Shown here one piece after another: positions 10,084 through 17,279 of a stretch of 64,000 nt of DNA; position 1 is the first letter of the stretch, and each line of letters starts with the position of its first letter. The stretch comes from Bacteroidales bacterium WCE2004. GTDB lineage: Bacteria; Bacteroidota; Bacteroidia; Bacteroidales; UBA932. The DNA is taken from positions 620,001 to 684,000 of the forward strand of contig FUZR01000002.1 in assembly GCA_900167895.1 (NCBI GenBank), written 5' to 3'. Position numbers and translations under genes: made by a program. The notes under the pieces are model-generated. The model was not told the DNA's origin, did no database searches, and saw only the letters and a program-made list of their open reading frames with translations.

Positions 10084-10117
10084 CAAATTTACAACAAACT
10101 GAAACTCCTTGCAAGGA
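10084..10117 (-). promoter_or_regulatory. purE operon promoter with palindrome over the -33 box
   Basis: Reading the minus strand, TAAATTTG (10091-10084) matches the Bacteroidota -7 consensus TAnnTTTG, and TTG (10114-10112) lies 23 bases further upstream at the -33 position. A perfect 12-bp palindrome TCCTTGCAAGGA (10106-10117) covers the -33 box and could be an operator, though this is inference. The ATG is about 20 bases downstream, so the leader is short and holds no room for a riboswitch. Confidence 0.6.
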
Positions 10118-10198
10118 AATTTATTGACAATTTGCTTAAAATCTTTGTTGATAACTTTCAAGTATGCATCCGCGGGCGTCAGCCGCATGTTTTTTTCT

Positions 10199-10206
10199 TA
10201 TATTTG
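10199..10206 (+). promoter_or_regulatory. -7 promoter box of the deformylase gene
   Basis: TATATTTG matches the Bacteroidota -7 consensus and lies 8 bases before the ATG at 10215, so the transcript would be nearly leaderless. No clear -33 TTTG is seen at the expected distance. Confidence 0.4.
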
Positions 10207-10214
10207 TTTCCCGT

Positions 10215-10952
10215 ATGAAAACAAGCAGCTCCCTCCGCACCCTCCTGCTGGCCGTCGCGCTTCCGCTCGTGGCCGCCGTGATTCCCGTCCTCGTCCTCAC
10301 GCTGAGTTCCGGGGGCGGCCCCCTGCGCAAGGCGCACGGGCCGTTCTCCGCCTGGGAGCGCACCCTCATTGAGAAGTCCGACTCCGTGATGTACGTCTGC
10401 GTGGTCACGGACCCTGCCGACTCGCTGGTGCTCCGCACCCCCTGCCGCGACCTCACCGACGAAGAGATCGGCAGCGGACTCTATGCGACGCTCGCCGCCA
10501 AGATGCTCGCCACGGTCCAGTCGCCGCAGCAGGGCGGCGTGGGGATCGCGGCGCCCCAGGTGGGGCTCGCGATCCGCGTGGCCGCCATCCAGCGCCTCGA
10601 CCAGCCCGGCGAGCCCTTCGTGGTCTACCCCAACATCCGCGTGCTGGAGCACCTCGGCGACACCCTCCGCGGTTCCGAGGGCTGCCTGTCCATCCCCGGC
10701 AAGCGGGGCATCGTCCCGCGCAGCGAGGGCGTCGTGATCGGCTGGACCGATCCCGAAACCCTCGAGCCCCGAACCGAAGAGCTCCACGGCTACGTCGCCA
10801 TCATCTTCCAGCACGAGACCGACCACCTCGACGGGATCCTCTACACCGACCGGGCCGAGTCCGTCTCCGACGACCCCGACTGGGAAGCGGAACGCACCCC
10901 CTACGCCATGCAGGGCGCCTACGTCAAGCCCGCCTGGCGCTGCACCCGCTGA
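10215..10952 (+). CDS. def: peptide deformylase family protein with N-terminal export/anchor segment
   Basis: 245 aa, longer than ordinary deformylases (about 170-190). All three metal-site motifs are present: GVGIAAPQ (108-115), EGCLS (155-159, metal ligand Cys157) and HETDH (His200, Glu201, His204). The first 30 residues, after MKTSSSLR, are a continuous hydrophobic stretch (TLLLAVALPLVAAVIPVLVL) that looks like an uncleaved signal anchor or signal peptide. That would place the catalytic domain outside the cytoplasm, where removing formyl from nascent chains is not possible. An earlier in-frame ATG at 10164 lies upstream of the promoter box and is rejected. The active site looks intact; the substrate is unknown. 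Whether the cell has another, cytosolic deformylase cannot be seen here. Confidence 0.85.
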   Translation: MKTSSSLRTLLLAVALPLVAAVIPVLVLTLSSGGGPLRKAHGPFSAWERTLIEKSDSVMYVCVVTDPADSLVLRTPCRDLTDEEIGSGLYATLAAKMLATVQSPQQGGVGIAAPQVGLAIRVAAIQRLDQPGEPFVVYPNIRVLEHLGDTLRGSEGCLSIPGKRGIVPRSEGVVIGWTDPETLEPRTEELHGYVAIIFQHETDHLDGILYTDRAESVSDDPDWEAERTPYAMQGAYVKPAWRCTR

Positions 10953-11027
10953 TCCCCGTTTCCCCCTGCACCTCGCCCGGATATCCCGCCTAATCCGGGC
11001 CAGTTACCCCCGAGATTTACTTCCGGC

Positions 11028-11094
11028 CGGGCAGCTACCGCAGTTGCTGGCAGCGAGCCGCGTAATGCGAGGCTGCGGTGCCAAATCCTGCCCG
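11028..11094. repeat. nested stem-loop element
   Basis: Outer arms CGGGCAG (11028-11034) and CTGCCCG (11088-11094) enclose a second pair CCGCAG (11038-11043) and CTGCGG (11073-11078). The paired arms are collinear and would fold into one extended hairpin as DNA or RNA. No T-run follows, so it is not an obvious terminator for the upstream gene. Function unknown: a repeat element or a small structured RNA are both possible. Confidence 0.45.
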
Positions 11095-11151
11095 ACCAAA
11101 CGTGAGTAGCAAATGATTATCTCTCAACAACATATACCTCACGCCCACCTC

Positions 11152-11306
11152 TTTCCCTCTTTCCCTCTTTCCCTCTTTCCCTCTTCCCCTCTTCCTCCCA
11201 TCTCCCTCCCATCTCCTTCCCATCTCCCTCCCATCTCCCTCCCATCTCCCTCCCATCTCCCTCCCATCTCCCTCCCATCTCCCTCCCATCACCCTCCCAT
11301 CACCCC
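11152..11306. repeat. polypyrimidine tandem repeats (8-bp then 11-bp units)
   Basis: About five copies of an 8-base unit TTTCCCTC (11152-11191) pass directly into about ten copies of an 11-base unit CCCATCTCCCT (from 11197, every 11 bases, the last copies diverging to CCCATCACCCC). The surrounding 11139-11365 is almost purely pyrimidine on the plus strand. Such homopurine-homopyrimidine DNA can form triplexes and is prone to slippage. It lies between two divergent-function operons and has no reading-frame logic. Confidence 0.85.
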
Positions 11307-11497
11307 CGTCACCTCTCCCATCAACCCTTCCCATCCCCCATCACCAGCCCATCTCACCCCCTCGCCTCCCCGCCGCGGCCCGTTTTTGTATATTGTTGAT
11401 TGTCAGTAGATTCCGGTTTTGCTTAGGGGAAAAATCCCCAAAGCGAATTCGTAATCGCCTCATTAATAAACACTTGCTAAAACGGCTCTTTTGGAGA

Positions 11498-11516
11498 TGC
11501 CCGATTAGGTCGGGCA
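11498..11516. repeat. small hairpin TGCCCGA/TCGGGCA
   Basis: A perfect 7-bp stem TGCCCGA (11498-11504), loop TTAGG, TCGGGCA (11510-11516). It is not followed by a T-run. Its form resembles short dispersed palindromes of bacterial genomes, but only one copy is in the window. Confidence 0.4.
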
Positions 11517-11562
11517 TGACCGAGAGGGGCCGGAGAGGAATGGCGGGCGTTTTCCGCAACAC

Positions 11563-11636
11563 ACTATCAATCAAGTAGTAATGAAAGTACACATGGTAAA
11601 ATCTGACTATGTGTATTCTCTTAACACATTGATAGT
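11563..11636. repeat. nested inverted repeat, possible structured RNA or recombination site
   Basis: Outer arms ACTATCAAT (11563-11571) and ATTGATAGT (11628-11636) are perfect complements. Inner arms TACACAT (11588-11594) and ATGTGTA (11609-11615) close a 14-base loop. The base composition is distinctly AT-rich compared with all flanking DNA. Function unknown; there is no integrase or transposase nearby. Confidence 0.45.
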
Positions 11637-11675
11637 CTGCAAATAGCGAAAAACGGGCGATATGTCTTTCTGAGC

Positions 11676-11696
11676 GGGGATGGGGTGCGGGGCGGG
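11676..11696 (+). other. G-quadruplex-prone G-run cluster
   Basis: Four G-runs of 4, 4, 4 and 3 separated by 2, 3 and 1 bases (11676-11696) satisfy the usual quadruplex pattern on the plus strand. Further G-runs continue to about 11760. The cluster ends just upstream of the pyr promoter at 11767. Confidence 0.45.
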
Positions 11697-11766
11697 AGGT
11701 GAGGGGCGGAGGACGGAGGGTGTGGGGCGTGGGGAGAAAAAAGTGGAGCGAAAGGCGGGGTGGAGA

Positions 11767-11798
11767 TTTGGGGGTTCGGGGGAAAATATCTATATTTG
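11767..11798 (+). promoter_or_regulatory. pyr operon promoter
   Basis: TTTG (11767-11770) and TATATTTG (11791-11798) match the Bacteroidota -33 and -7 boxes with 24 bases between their first bases, close to the 23 seen at three other promoters here. Transcription would begin a few bases after 11798, directly ahead of the leader ORF. Confidence 0.65.
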
Positions 11799-11813
11799 CA
11801 AGGATAAAGTGCA

Positions 11814-11915
11814 ATGAAGAGGATTCACCACATCGACGTGTTCCGCCGCGGCGGCTTCCAGGAGGCCTCCTTCCGTCACTTTTCCCTTTTTGATGATTCC
11901 GGACAGCTATTTTAG
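11814..11915 (+). CDS. putative pyr operon leader peptide (33 codons)
   Basis: A short ORF begins ATG AAG AGG ATT and ends LFDDSGQLF-stop. An AAGGA (11800-11804) lies at Shine-Dalgarno distance, rare in this window. Codons 10-14 lie over a self-complementary GC segment (11843-11854), and codons 22-26 (HFSLF) are encoded by a U-rich run (TTTT at 11880-11883, TTTTT at 11887-11891). The TAG stop (11913-11915) falls inside the 3' arm of the terminator hairpin. This matches the logic of enterobacterial pyrBI leaders: low UTP slows polymerase at the U-run, the ribosome catches up and blocks the hairpin. The leader is in the same frame as pyrC, separated from the first pyrC ATG by the amber stop and six sense codons. 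Coding status is inferred from layout. Confidence 0.6.
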   Translation: MKRIHHIDVFRRGGFQEASFRHFSLFDDSGQLF

Positions 11916-11929
11916 CTGTCTGTTTTTTT
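11902..11929 (+). terminator. pyr attenuator (intrinsic terminator)
   Basis: Perfect 8-bp stem GACAGCTA (11902-11909), loop TTT, TAGCTGTC (11913-11920), then TG and seven T. This is the best intrinsic terminator in the window, and it lies inside the operon leader, upstream of pyrC, so it must be regulated or leaky for the operon to be expressed. Confidence 0.8.
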
Positions 11930-11945
11930 ATATATGGTGGAGACT

Positions 11946-13211
11946 ATGGCGACTATATTGCTGAAAGGTGGTACGCTCGTCGACGGCAGCGGCCGGCGGC
12001 GGGGCGACGTCCTGGTCCGGGACGGCCGCATCGCGGCCATCGGACCGGACATCGTCGAGGTGCCGGACGCGGAGGTCATCGACTGCAGCGGCAAGCTGCT
12101 CAGCGAGGGCTTCATCGACGTCCACGTCCATTTCCGGGAACCGGGACAGAGCTACAAGGAGACCATCCGCACCGGCTCGCTGGCGGCGGCGCACGGCGGC
12201 TACACGACCGTCTGCGCGATGCCCAACCTCAACCCCGTGCCCGACAGCCCCGAGACCCTGGCCATCGAGCAGGAGATCATCGACCGGGACGCCTGCATCC
12301 GCGTCCTCCCCTACGCCTCCATCACCCTGGGCCGCAAAGGCGAAGCGCTCGTGGATTTCGCGGCGCTCAAGGACCGCTGCGTCGCCTTCTCCGACGACGG
12401 CAGCGGCGTCCAGCGCGACGCGATGATGCGCAGCGCGATGGAGGCGGCCGCCCGCGAAGACGTCGTCATCGCGGCCCACTGCGAAGACAACACCCTGCTG
12501 CGCGGCGGCTACATCCATGACGGACGCTACTGCGCCGCGCACGGCCATAAAGGCATCTGCTCCGAGAGCGAATGGGGCCAGATCAAACGGGACCTGCTCC
12601 TCTGCGAGGAAACGGGCTGCCGCTACCACGTCTGCCACATCTCCTGCGCCGAGAGCGTGGAGCTGATCCGCCAGGCCAAGGCGCGCGGCGTGCGCGTGAC
12701 CTGCGAGACCGGCCCCCACTACCTGTCCCTCTGCGAGGACGACCTCCAGGAGGACGGCCGCTTCAAGATGAATCCCCCGCTGCGCCGCGCCGAAGACCGC
12801 GAAGCGCTCATCGAGGGCCTGCGCGACGGCACCATCGACGCCATCGCCACCGACCACGCGCCCCATAGCGCCGAGGAGAAATCCCGCGGCCTGGCCGGGA
12901 GCGCGATGGGCGTCGTCGGCCTGGAGACGGCCTTCGCCGTCGTCTACACCGACCTCGTCCTGACCGGCAAGGTCTCCCTCGAGCGCGTCGTCGAGGCGCT
13001 CACCGCAGGGCCGCGCCGGGCGTTCCGCCTGGCGGGCGGCCTGCTCCCCGGCGCCCCCGCCGACCTCGTGGTCATCGACCCCGACGCCGCCTGGACCGTC
13101 GACCCGGCGGACTTCCTCTCCCTCGGCAAGGCCACGCCCTTCGCCGGCAAGGCCGTCCGCGGACGCATTCTCCTGACCCTCAAGGACGGCAAACCCGTCT
13201 ATCAAGCATAA
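11946..13211 (+). CDS. pyrC: dihydroorotase (class I type)
   Basis: Zinc amidohydrolase closing carbamoyl-aspartate to dihydroorotate. From ATG 11946 it is 421 aa and starts MATILLKGGTLVDGSG, as in relatives; a second in-frame ATG at 11934 would add four residues and sits right after the attenuator T-run. Metal-site motifs: DVHVHFREPG (His60, His62), FSDDGSG, AAHCEDN, CHISCAESV and AIATDHAPHS. Substrate-binding FKMNPPLR is present. First enzyme gene of the operon; ends 4 bases before pyrK. Confidence 0.95.
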   Translation: MATILLKGGTLVDGSGRRRGDVLVRDGRIAAIGPDIVEVPDAEVIDCSGKLLSEGFIDVHVHFREPGQSYKETIRTGSLAAAHGGYTTVCAMPNLNPVPDSPETLAIEQEIIDRDACIRVLPYASITLGRKGEALVDFAALKDRCVAFSDDGSGVQRDAMMRSAMEAAAREDVVIAAHCEDNTLLRGGYIHDGRYCAAHGHKGICSESEWGQIKRDLLLCEETGCRYHVCHISCAESVELIRQAKARGVRVTCETGPHYLSLCEDDLQEDGRFKMNPPLRRAEDREALIEGLRDGTIDAIATDHAPHSAEEKSRGLAGSAMGVVGLETAFAVVYTDLVLTGKVSLERVVEALTAGPRRAFRLAGGLLPGAPADLVVIDPDAAWTVDPADFLSLGKATPFAGKAVRGRILLTLKDGKPVYQA

Positions 13212-13215
13212 AGCC

Positions 13216-13953
13216 ATGCAGAAACGACTTTTCACCATCGAGAGCAACGACCTGGAAGCGCGCGACACCTACCGCATCGTGCTGCGCAGCGACAGCCTCG
13301 TGACCGCCGCCAGCGGCCAGTTCGTGGACCTCGCCCTGCCGGGCTACTACCTCCGCCGGCCTATCTCCATCAGCGACTGCCGCCCTGACGCGGTCGTCCT
13401 CTACTACAAGGTCGTCGGCGAAGGGACGCGTGCCATGTCGACGATGTCGCCCGGCGCCGCCCTCGAACTCCTGCTGCCGCTGGGCAACGGATTCCATCCA
13501 GAGAAATGCGCCTCCGACGCCCTGCTGATCGGCGGCGGCCTCGGTGTCGCGCCGCTCTACCTGCTCGCAAAAGAATTGCTCGCGCAGGGCAAGCACGCCA
13601 CGGCCGTGCTCGGCTTCAACAAGGCCGACGAGATCTGCCTGGCCGACGACCTGAAGGCCCTCGGCATCCCCGTCCTCATCGCCACGATGGACGGCTCCGT
13701 GGGCACGAAAGGCTTCGTGACCGACGCCATCGCCGCCGCGAAACCGGTCTTCGACCGCTACTATTCCTGCGGCCCCCTGCCCATGCTGAAGGCCGTCTGC
13801 AAGGCCCTCGACGCCCCCGGCGAAGTCAGCCTGGAGGAGCGGATGGGCTGCGGCGCCGGCTTCTGCTACGGCTGCACCATCCAAACTGCTAACGGCCCCC
13901 GGCGCGTCTGCGCCGACGGCCCCGTATTCGACAAGGAGGAAGTGCTATGGTAA
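13216..13953 (+). CDS. pyrK: dihydroorotate dehydrogenase electron transfer subunit
   Basis: FAD and 2Fe-2S subunit that couples class 1B dihydroorotate dehydrogenase to NAD. Length 245 aa. Visible: YYLRRPISISD flavin-binding motif, IGGGLGVAPLYLLA nucleotide-binding loop, YSCGPLPMLKAV, and a C-terminal cysteine cluster in EERMGCGAGFCYGCT followed by RRVCADGPVF. It overlaps pyrD by 7 bases, consistent with stoichiometric assembly of the PyrD-PyrK complex. No anomalies. Confidence 0.95.
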   Translation: MQKRLFTIESNDLEARDTYRIVLRSDSLVTAASGQFVDLALPGYYLRRPISISDCRPDAVVLYYKVVGEGTRAMSTMSPGAALELLLPLGNGFHPEKCASDALLIGGGLGVAPLYLLAKELLAQGKHATAVLGFNKADEICLADDLKALGIPVLIATMDGSVGTKGFVTDAIAAAKPVFDRYYSCGPLPMLKAVCKALDAPGEVSLEERMGCGAGFCYGCTIQTANGPRRVCADGPVFDKEEVLW

Positions 13954-14864
13954 ACAAAGACCTTTCCGTCAGCCTCTGCGGCCTGCGCCTGGAGAACCCG
14001 GTCATCCCCGCCAGCGGGACCTTCGGCTTCGGCCTCGAGCTGGCCGACACCTTCGACCTCAACGTCCTCGGCGGCATCTCCCTGAAGGGCACCACCCGCG
14101 AGGCCCGCTTCGGCAACCCCACCCCGCGCATCGCCGAGTGCAACGCCGGGATGATCAACTCCGTGGGCCTGCAGAACCCGGGCATCGAGGCCCTCGTCGC
14201 CGACAAGGCCCCCGCGCTCCGCAAGATCTACCGCGGCGCCATCATCGCCAACATCAGCGGCTTCTCCGTCGAAGAATACGCCTACAACTGCGAGCGGGCG
14301 GACGCCTGCCCCAACATCGATATCCTGGAAGTCAACGTGTCCTGCCCCAACGTGCACAACGGCGGCATGGCCTTCGGCACCGACCCGGCCTCGGCCGCCG
14401 CGGTGACGAAAGCCGTCAAGGCCGTCTCCCGCAAGCCCGTCTTCCTCAAGCTCAGTCCCAACGTCACGGACATCGTGTCCATCGCCCGGGCCTGCGAGGA
14501 CGCCGGCGCGGACGGCATCACCCTGATCAACACCCTGCTGGGCATGCGCATCGACATCCGGCGCCGCCGGCCCGTCATCGCCAACAAGATGGGCGGCTTC
14601 TCCGGCCCGGCGGTCTTCCCGCTGGCCCTCCGGATGGTCTACCAGGTGGCCCACGCGTGCAGCATCCCGGTGATGGGCTGCGGCGGCGTGCGGCGCGCGG
14701 AAGACGTCGTCGAAATGATGATGGCCGGCGCCACGGCCGTGCAGGTGGGCGCGGAGAACCTCCGCAACCCGCTGGTCTGCCCGGAGATCGTGGCGGCCCT
14801 CCCGGAATTGATGGACAACCTCGGAATCAACAGTTTACAAGAAATAATCGGCATCGTAGAATAA
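13947..14864 (+). CDS. pyrD: dihydroorotate dehydrogenase, class 1B catalytic subunit
   Basis: FMN enzyme oxidising dihydroorotate to orotate, cytosolic, partner of PyrK. Length 305 aa. Visible: LENPVIPASGTFG, LKGTTREARFGNPTPR, GMINSVGLQNPG, the catalytic loop VNVSCPNVHNGG (Cys base, characteristic of class 1B), LKLSPNVTDI and MGCGGVRRAEDVVEMM. The TAATG overlap couples it to pyrF. Confidence 0.96.
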   Translation: MVNKDLSVSLCGLRLENPVIPASGTFGFGLELADTFDLNVLGGISLKGTTREARFGNPTPRIAECNAGMINSVGLQNPGIEALVADKAPALRKIYRGAIIANISGFSVEEYAYNCERADACPNIDILEVNVSCPNVHNGGMAFGTDPASAAAVTKAVKAVSRKPVFLKLSPNVTDIVSIARACEDAGADGITLINTLLGMRIDIRRRRPVIANKMGGFSGPAVFPLALRMVYQVAHACSIPVMGCGGVRRAEDVVEMMMAGATAVQVGAENLRNPLVCPEIVAALPELMDNLGINSLQEIIGIVE

Positions 14865-15568
14865 TGGCAAAAGACGTCATCATCGCCTGCGACTTCGCAG
14901 GCAGGCAGCAGACCCTCGAATTCCTCGACCTGTTCGCGGGCGGGCGCAAGCCCTTCGTCAAGATCGGGATGGAACTCTTCTATGCGGAAGGCCCCGACAT
15001 CGTGCGCGAGATCAAGCGCCGCGGACACCCCATCTTCCTGGACCTCAAGCTCCACGACATCCCCAATACCGTCAAGAAAGCGATGCGCGTGCTCTCCTCG
15101 CTCGACGTAGACATCTGCAACGTCCACGCGGCCGGCACCATCGACATGATGCGCGCCGCGCTGGAGGGCCTCACGAGGCCGGACGGAACGCGGCCGCTGC
15201 TGATCGCCGTCACCCAGCTCACCTCCACCAGCGAGGAGCGGATGCAGAACGAACTGCTGATCGGCGCCGGCATCGGCGAGACGATCGTCAAATACGCGCA
15301 GAACGCGCGCGAAGCGGGCCTGGACGGCGTCGTCTGCTCGCCGCTCGAAGCGGCGATGGTCAAGGACGCCTGCGGCCCGGATTTCCTCGCCATCACCCCG
15401 GGCATCCGCTTCGCGGACGCTGCCGCGGACGACCAGGTCCGCATCACCACCCCGGCCCGCGCCCGGGAAATCGGCTCCGACTACATCGTCGTCGGCCGGC
15501 CCGTAACGGCCGCCGCCGACCCCGTCGCCGCCTATCAGCGCTGCCTCAAAGAGTTTTTGAATCAATAA
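14864..15568 (+). CDS. pyrF: orotidine 5'-phosphate decarboxylase
   Basis: Decarboxylates OMP to UMP. The true start is the ATG at 14864 (MAKDVIIACDFAG); the frame upstream of it is a shadow of pyrD. Length 234 aa. The catalytic Asp-Lys array is visible in IFLDLKLHDIPNTV, then VHAAGTIDMM, ITPGIRF and YIVVGRPVTAAADP. Overlaps the pyrD stop by one base and ends 3 bases before pyrE. Confidence 0.96.
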   Translation: MAKDVIIACDFAGRQQTLEFLDLFAGGRKPFVKIGMELFYAEGPDIVREIKRRGHPIFLDLKLHDIPNTVKKAMRVLSSLDVDICNVHAAGTIDMMRAALEGLTRPDGTRPLLIAVTQLTSTSEERMQNELLIGAGIGETIVKYAQNAREAGLDGVVCSPLEAAMVKDACGPDFLAITPGIRFADAAADDQVRITTPARAREIGSDYIVVGRPVTAAADPVAAYQRCLKEFLNQ

Positions 15569-15571
15569 GAT

Positions 15572-16180
15572 ATGCAGAAAGAGATTGCCAAAGAACTCCT
15601 CTCGATCAAGGCCGTTTTCCTCCGGCCTGAGGAGCCGTTCACCTGGGCCAGCGGCATCAAGAGCCCGATCTATTGCGACAACCGCCTGACGCTTTCCGCC
15701 CCCGCCGTGCGCGAAAAGGTCGAGGCAGGCCTGGCGAAGCTCGTGCGCGAGCATTTCCCGGCGTGCGAGGCCCTGATGGGCACCTCCACCGCCGGCATCG
15801 CCCACGCCGCCATCACCGCGACCCTGCTCGGCCTGCCGATGGGCTATGTCCGCGGCGAGGCCAAGAGCCACGGCCGCACCAACCGCATCGAGGGCCGGCT
15901 CGACCCGGGCACCAAGGTCGTCGTCGTGGAGGACCTCATCTCCACGGGCGGCAGCGTGATCGACGTGGTGGAGGCGCTGCGCGAAGCGGGCGCCGAGGTG
16001 CTCGGCATCGTGAGCATCTTCACCTACGGCCTGCGCAAGGGCGTCGAGCGGCTGGCCGCCGCAGGCGTCGTCAACCACTCGCTCAGCAACCTCGACGCCC
16101 TGGTGGACGTGGCCGTCGAGCAGAACTATATCACGCCCGCCCAGAAACAGCAGATTCTCGATTTCCGCAACAGCTTATGA
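15572..16180 (+). CDS. pyrE: orotate phosphoribosyltransferase
   Basis: Forms OMP from orotate and PRPP. Length 202 aa. Visible: [47 protein letters not shown] and the PRPP-binding loop [13 protein letters not shown]. The stop overlaps the pyrB ATG (ATGA). Cytosolic dimer expected from the family. Confidence 0.96.
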   Translation: MQKEIAKELLSIKAVFLRPEEPFTWASGIKSPIYCDNRLTLSAPAVREKVEAGLAKLVREHFPACEALMGTSTAGIAHAAITATLLGLPMGYVRGEAKSHGRTNRIEGRLDPGTKVVVVEDLISTGGSVIDVVEALREAGAEVLGIVSIFTYGLRKGVERLAAAGVVNHSLSNLDALVDVAVEQNYITPAQKQQILDFRNSL

Positions 16181-17256
16181 AACACCTCATCGACCCCACC
16201 GACCTCACCAAGGAGGAGATCGACCAGATCGTCGCGCTGGCCGAAGACATCATCGCGCACCGCGAACGCTACCAGGGCAGCATGGCCCACAAGAAGCTCG
16301 CTACGCTCTTCTATGAGCCCAGCACCCGTACGCGGCTGAGTTTCACCGCCGCGATGATGGAGCTGGGCGGCAACGTGCTCGGTTTCTCCAACCCCCAGAA
16401 CACTTCGGTGAGCAAGGGCGAGACCGTGCAGGACACCGTCCGCGTGGTCGGCTGCTTCGCCGACATCATCGCGATGCGCCACCCCATCGAGGGCGCGCCG
16501 CTGGTGGCCTCCGAGGTGTCCCGCGTGCCGATCATCAACGCCGGCGACGGCTCCCACAGCCACCCGACGCAGACGCTGACCGACCTGCTCACCATCAAGC
16601 GCGAGCTCGGCCACATCGACAACATCACCATCGGCTTCTGCGGCGACCTGCGTTTCGGCCGCACCGTCCATTCCCTGATCAAGGCCCTGTCCCGCTACAA
16701 GGGCATCAAGGTCGTGCTGATCGCTCCGGACGAGCTGCGCCTGCCGGACTACATCAAGCAGGATGTCTGCGACAAGATGGGGGTCGCCTACCGCGAGACC
16801 GACAACCTCGACGAGGCCATCCCGGAGCTGGACGTGCTCTATATGACGCGCGTGCAGAAGGAGCGCTTCCTGGACGAGGACGAGTTCGACCGGGTGAAGG
16901 ACAGCTTCGTGCTGGACGCCCGCCGTATGGCGCTCGCCAAGGAGAAGATGGCGGTGCTGCACCCGCTGCCGCGCGTCAACGAGATCCTGACCGAAGTGGA
17001 CGACGATCCGCGGGCGGCCTATTTCCGCCAGGTGGAGAACGGCAAGTTCGTGCGCATGGCGCTGATCGTGAGCCTGATGGAATGGAAGAACGACGCGTCG
17101 CACGGAATGCCGGAGCACGAGGAGCCGATCCTCAACCCGGCGCTTCACTGCTCCAACCCGAAGTGTATCTGCAACAACGAGAAGCACGATCCGCTCTTCC
17201 GCCTCGCGGAAAACGGTATTACGCGTTGCTGGTATTGCGATAGCAAGGTTCGTTAA
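16177..17256 (+). CDS. pyrB: aspartate carbamoyltransferase catalytic chain fused to a PyrI-type zinc domain
   Basis: Catalyses the committed step, carbamoyl phosphate plus aspartate. 359 aa; the first ~310 are a full catalytic chain: [12 protein letters not shown] (carbamoyl-phosphate loop), [40 protein letters not shown] and [11 protein letters not shown]. The last ~40 residues are not part of PyrB. They carry C-x4-C (Cys325, Cys330) and C-x2-C (Cys351, Cys354), the arrangement of the zinc domain at the C-terminus of the regulatory chain PyrI (there C-x4-C and C-x2-C). The ~100-residue nucleotide-binding domain of PyrI is missing, and no pyrI follows. In E. coli that zinc domain contacts catalytic chains, so here it may stabilise the trimer without allosteric control. 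The start at 16177 is coupled to pyrE. Confidence 0.95.
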   Translation: MKHLIDPTDLTKEEIDQIVALAEDIIAHRERYQGSMAHKKLATLFYEPSTRTRLSFTAAMMELGGNVLGFSNPQNTSVSKGETVQDTVRVVGCFADIIAMRHPIEGAPLVASEVSRVPIINAGDGSHSHPTQTLTDLLTIKRELGHIDNITIGFCGDLRFGRTVHSLIKALSRYKGIKVVLIAPDELRLPDYIKQDVCDKMGVAYRETDNLDEAIPELDVLYMTRVQKERFLDEDEFDRVKDSFVLDARRMALAKEKMAVLHPLPRVNEILTEVDDDPRAAYFRQVENGKFVRMALIVSLMEWKNDASHGMPEHEEPILNPALHCSNPKCICNNEKHDPLFRLAENGITRCWYCDSKVR

Positions 17257-17279
17257 CACGCACTTTGCTATCGCAATAC
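17232..17279. repeat. perfect inverted repeat spanning the pyrB stop codon
   Basis: GTATTGCGATAGCAA (17232-17246), inside the last pyrB codons, is exactly complementary to TTGCTATCGCAATAC (17265-17279) after the stop; the loop is 18 bases. No T-run follows. It may act as a 3' transcript stabiliser or weak terminator. Confidence 0.6.

Larger units (their letters stand above)
10953..11766. other. long non-coding spacer rich in repeats
   Basis: No credible gene in this 814-base gap. It holds, left to right: an inverted repeat GCCCGGAT/ATCCGGGC (10975-11000), a nested stem-loop (11028-11094), a polypyrimidine tract with two tandem-repeat types (11139-11365), a 19-base hairpin (11498-11516), a nested inverted repeat (11563-11636) and a G-run cluster (11676-11760). 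Open frames crossing it are low-complexity Pro/Ser or Gly/Arg strings and are not believed. Confidence 0.7.

Noticed and set aside
11197..11306. Possible CRISPR array
   Set aside because: Units are 11 bases in direct contact, with no unique spacers and no cas genes.
11113..11409. 98-codon Pro/Ser/Leu-rich ORF
   Set aside because: It is the translation of the polypyrimidine tandem repeat; no start context, no non-repetitive part.
11498..11516. Possible terminator hairpin
   Set aside because: No T-run on either strand and no gene end nearby.
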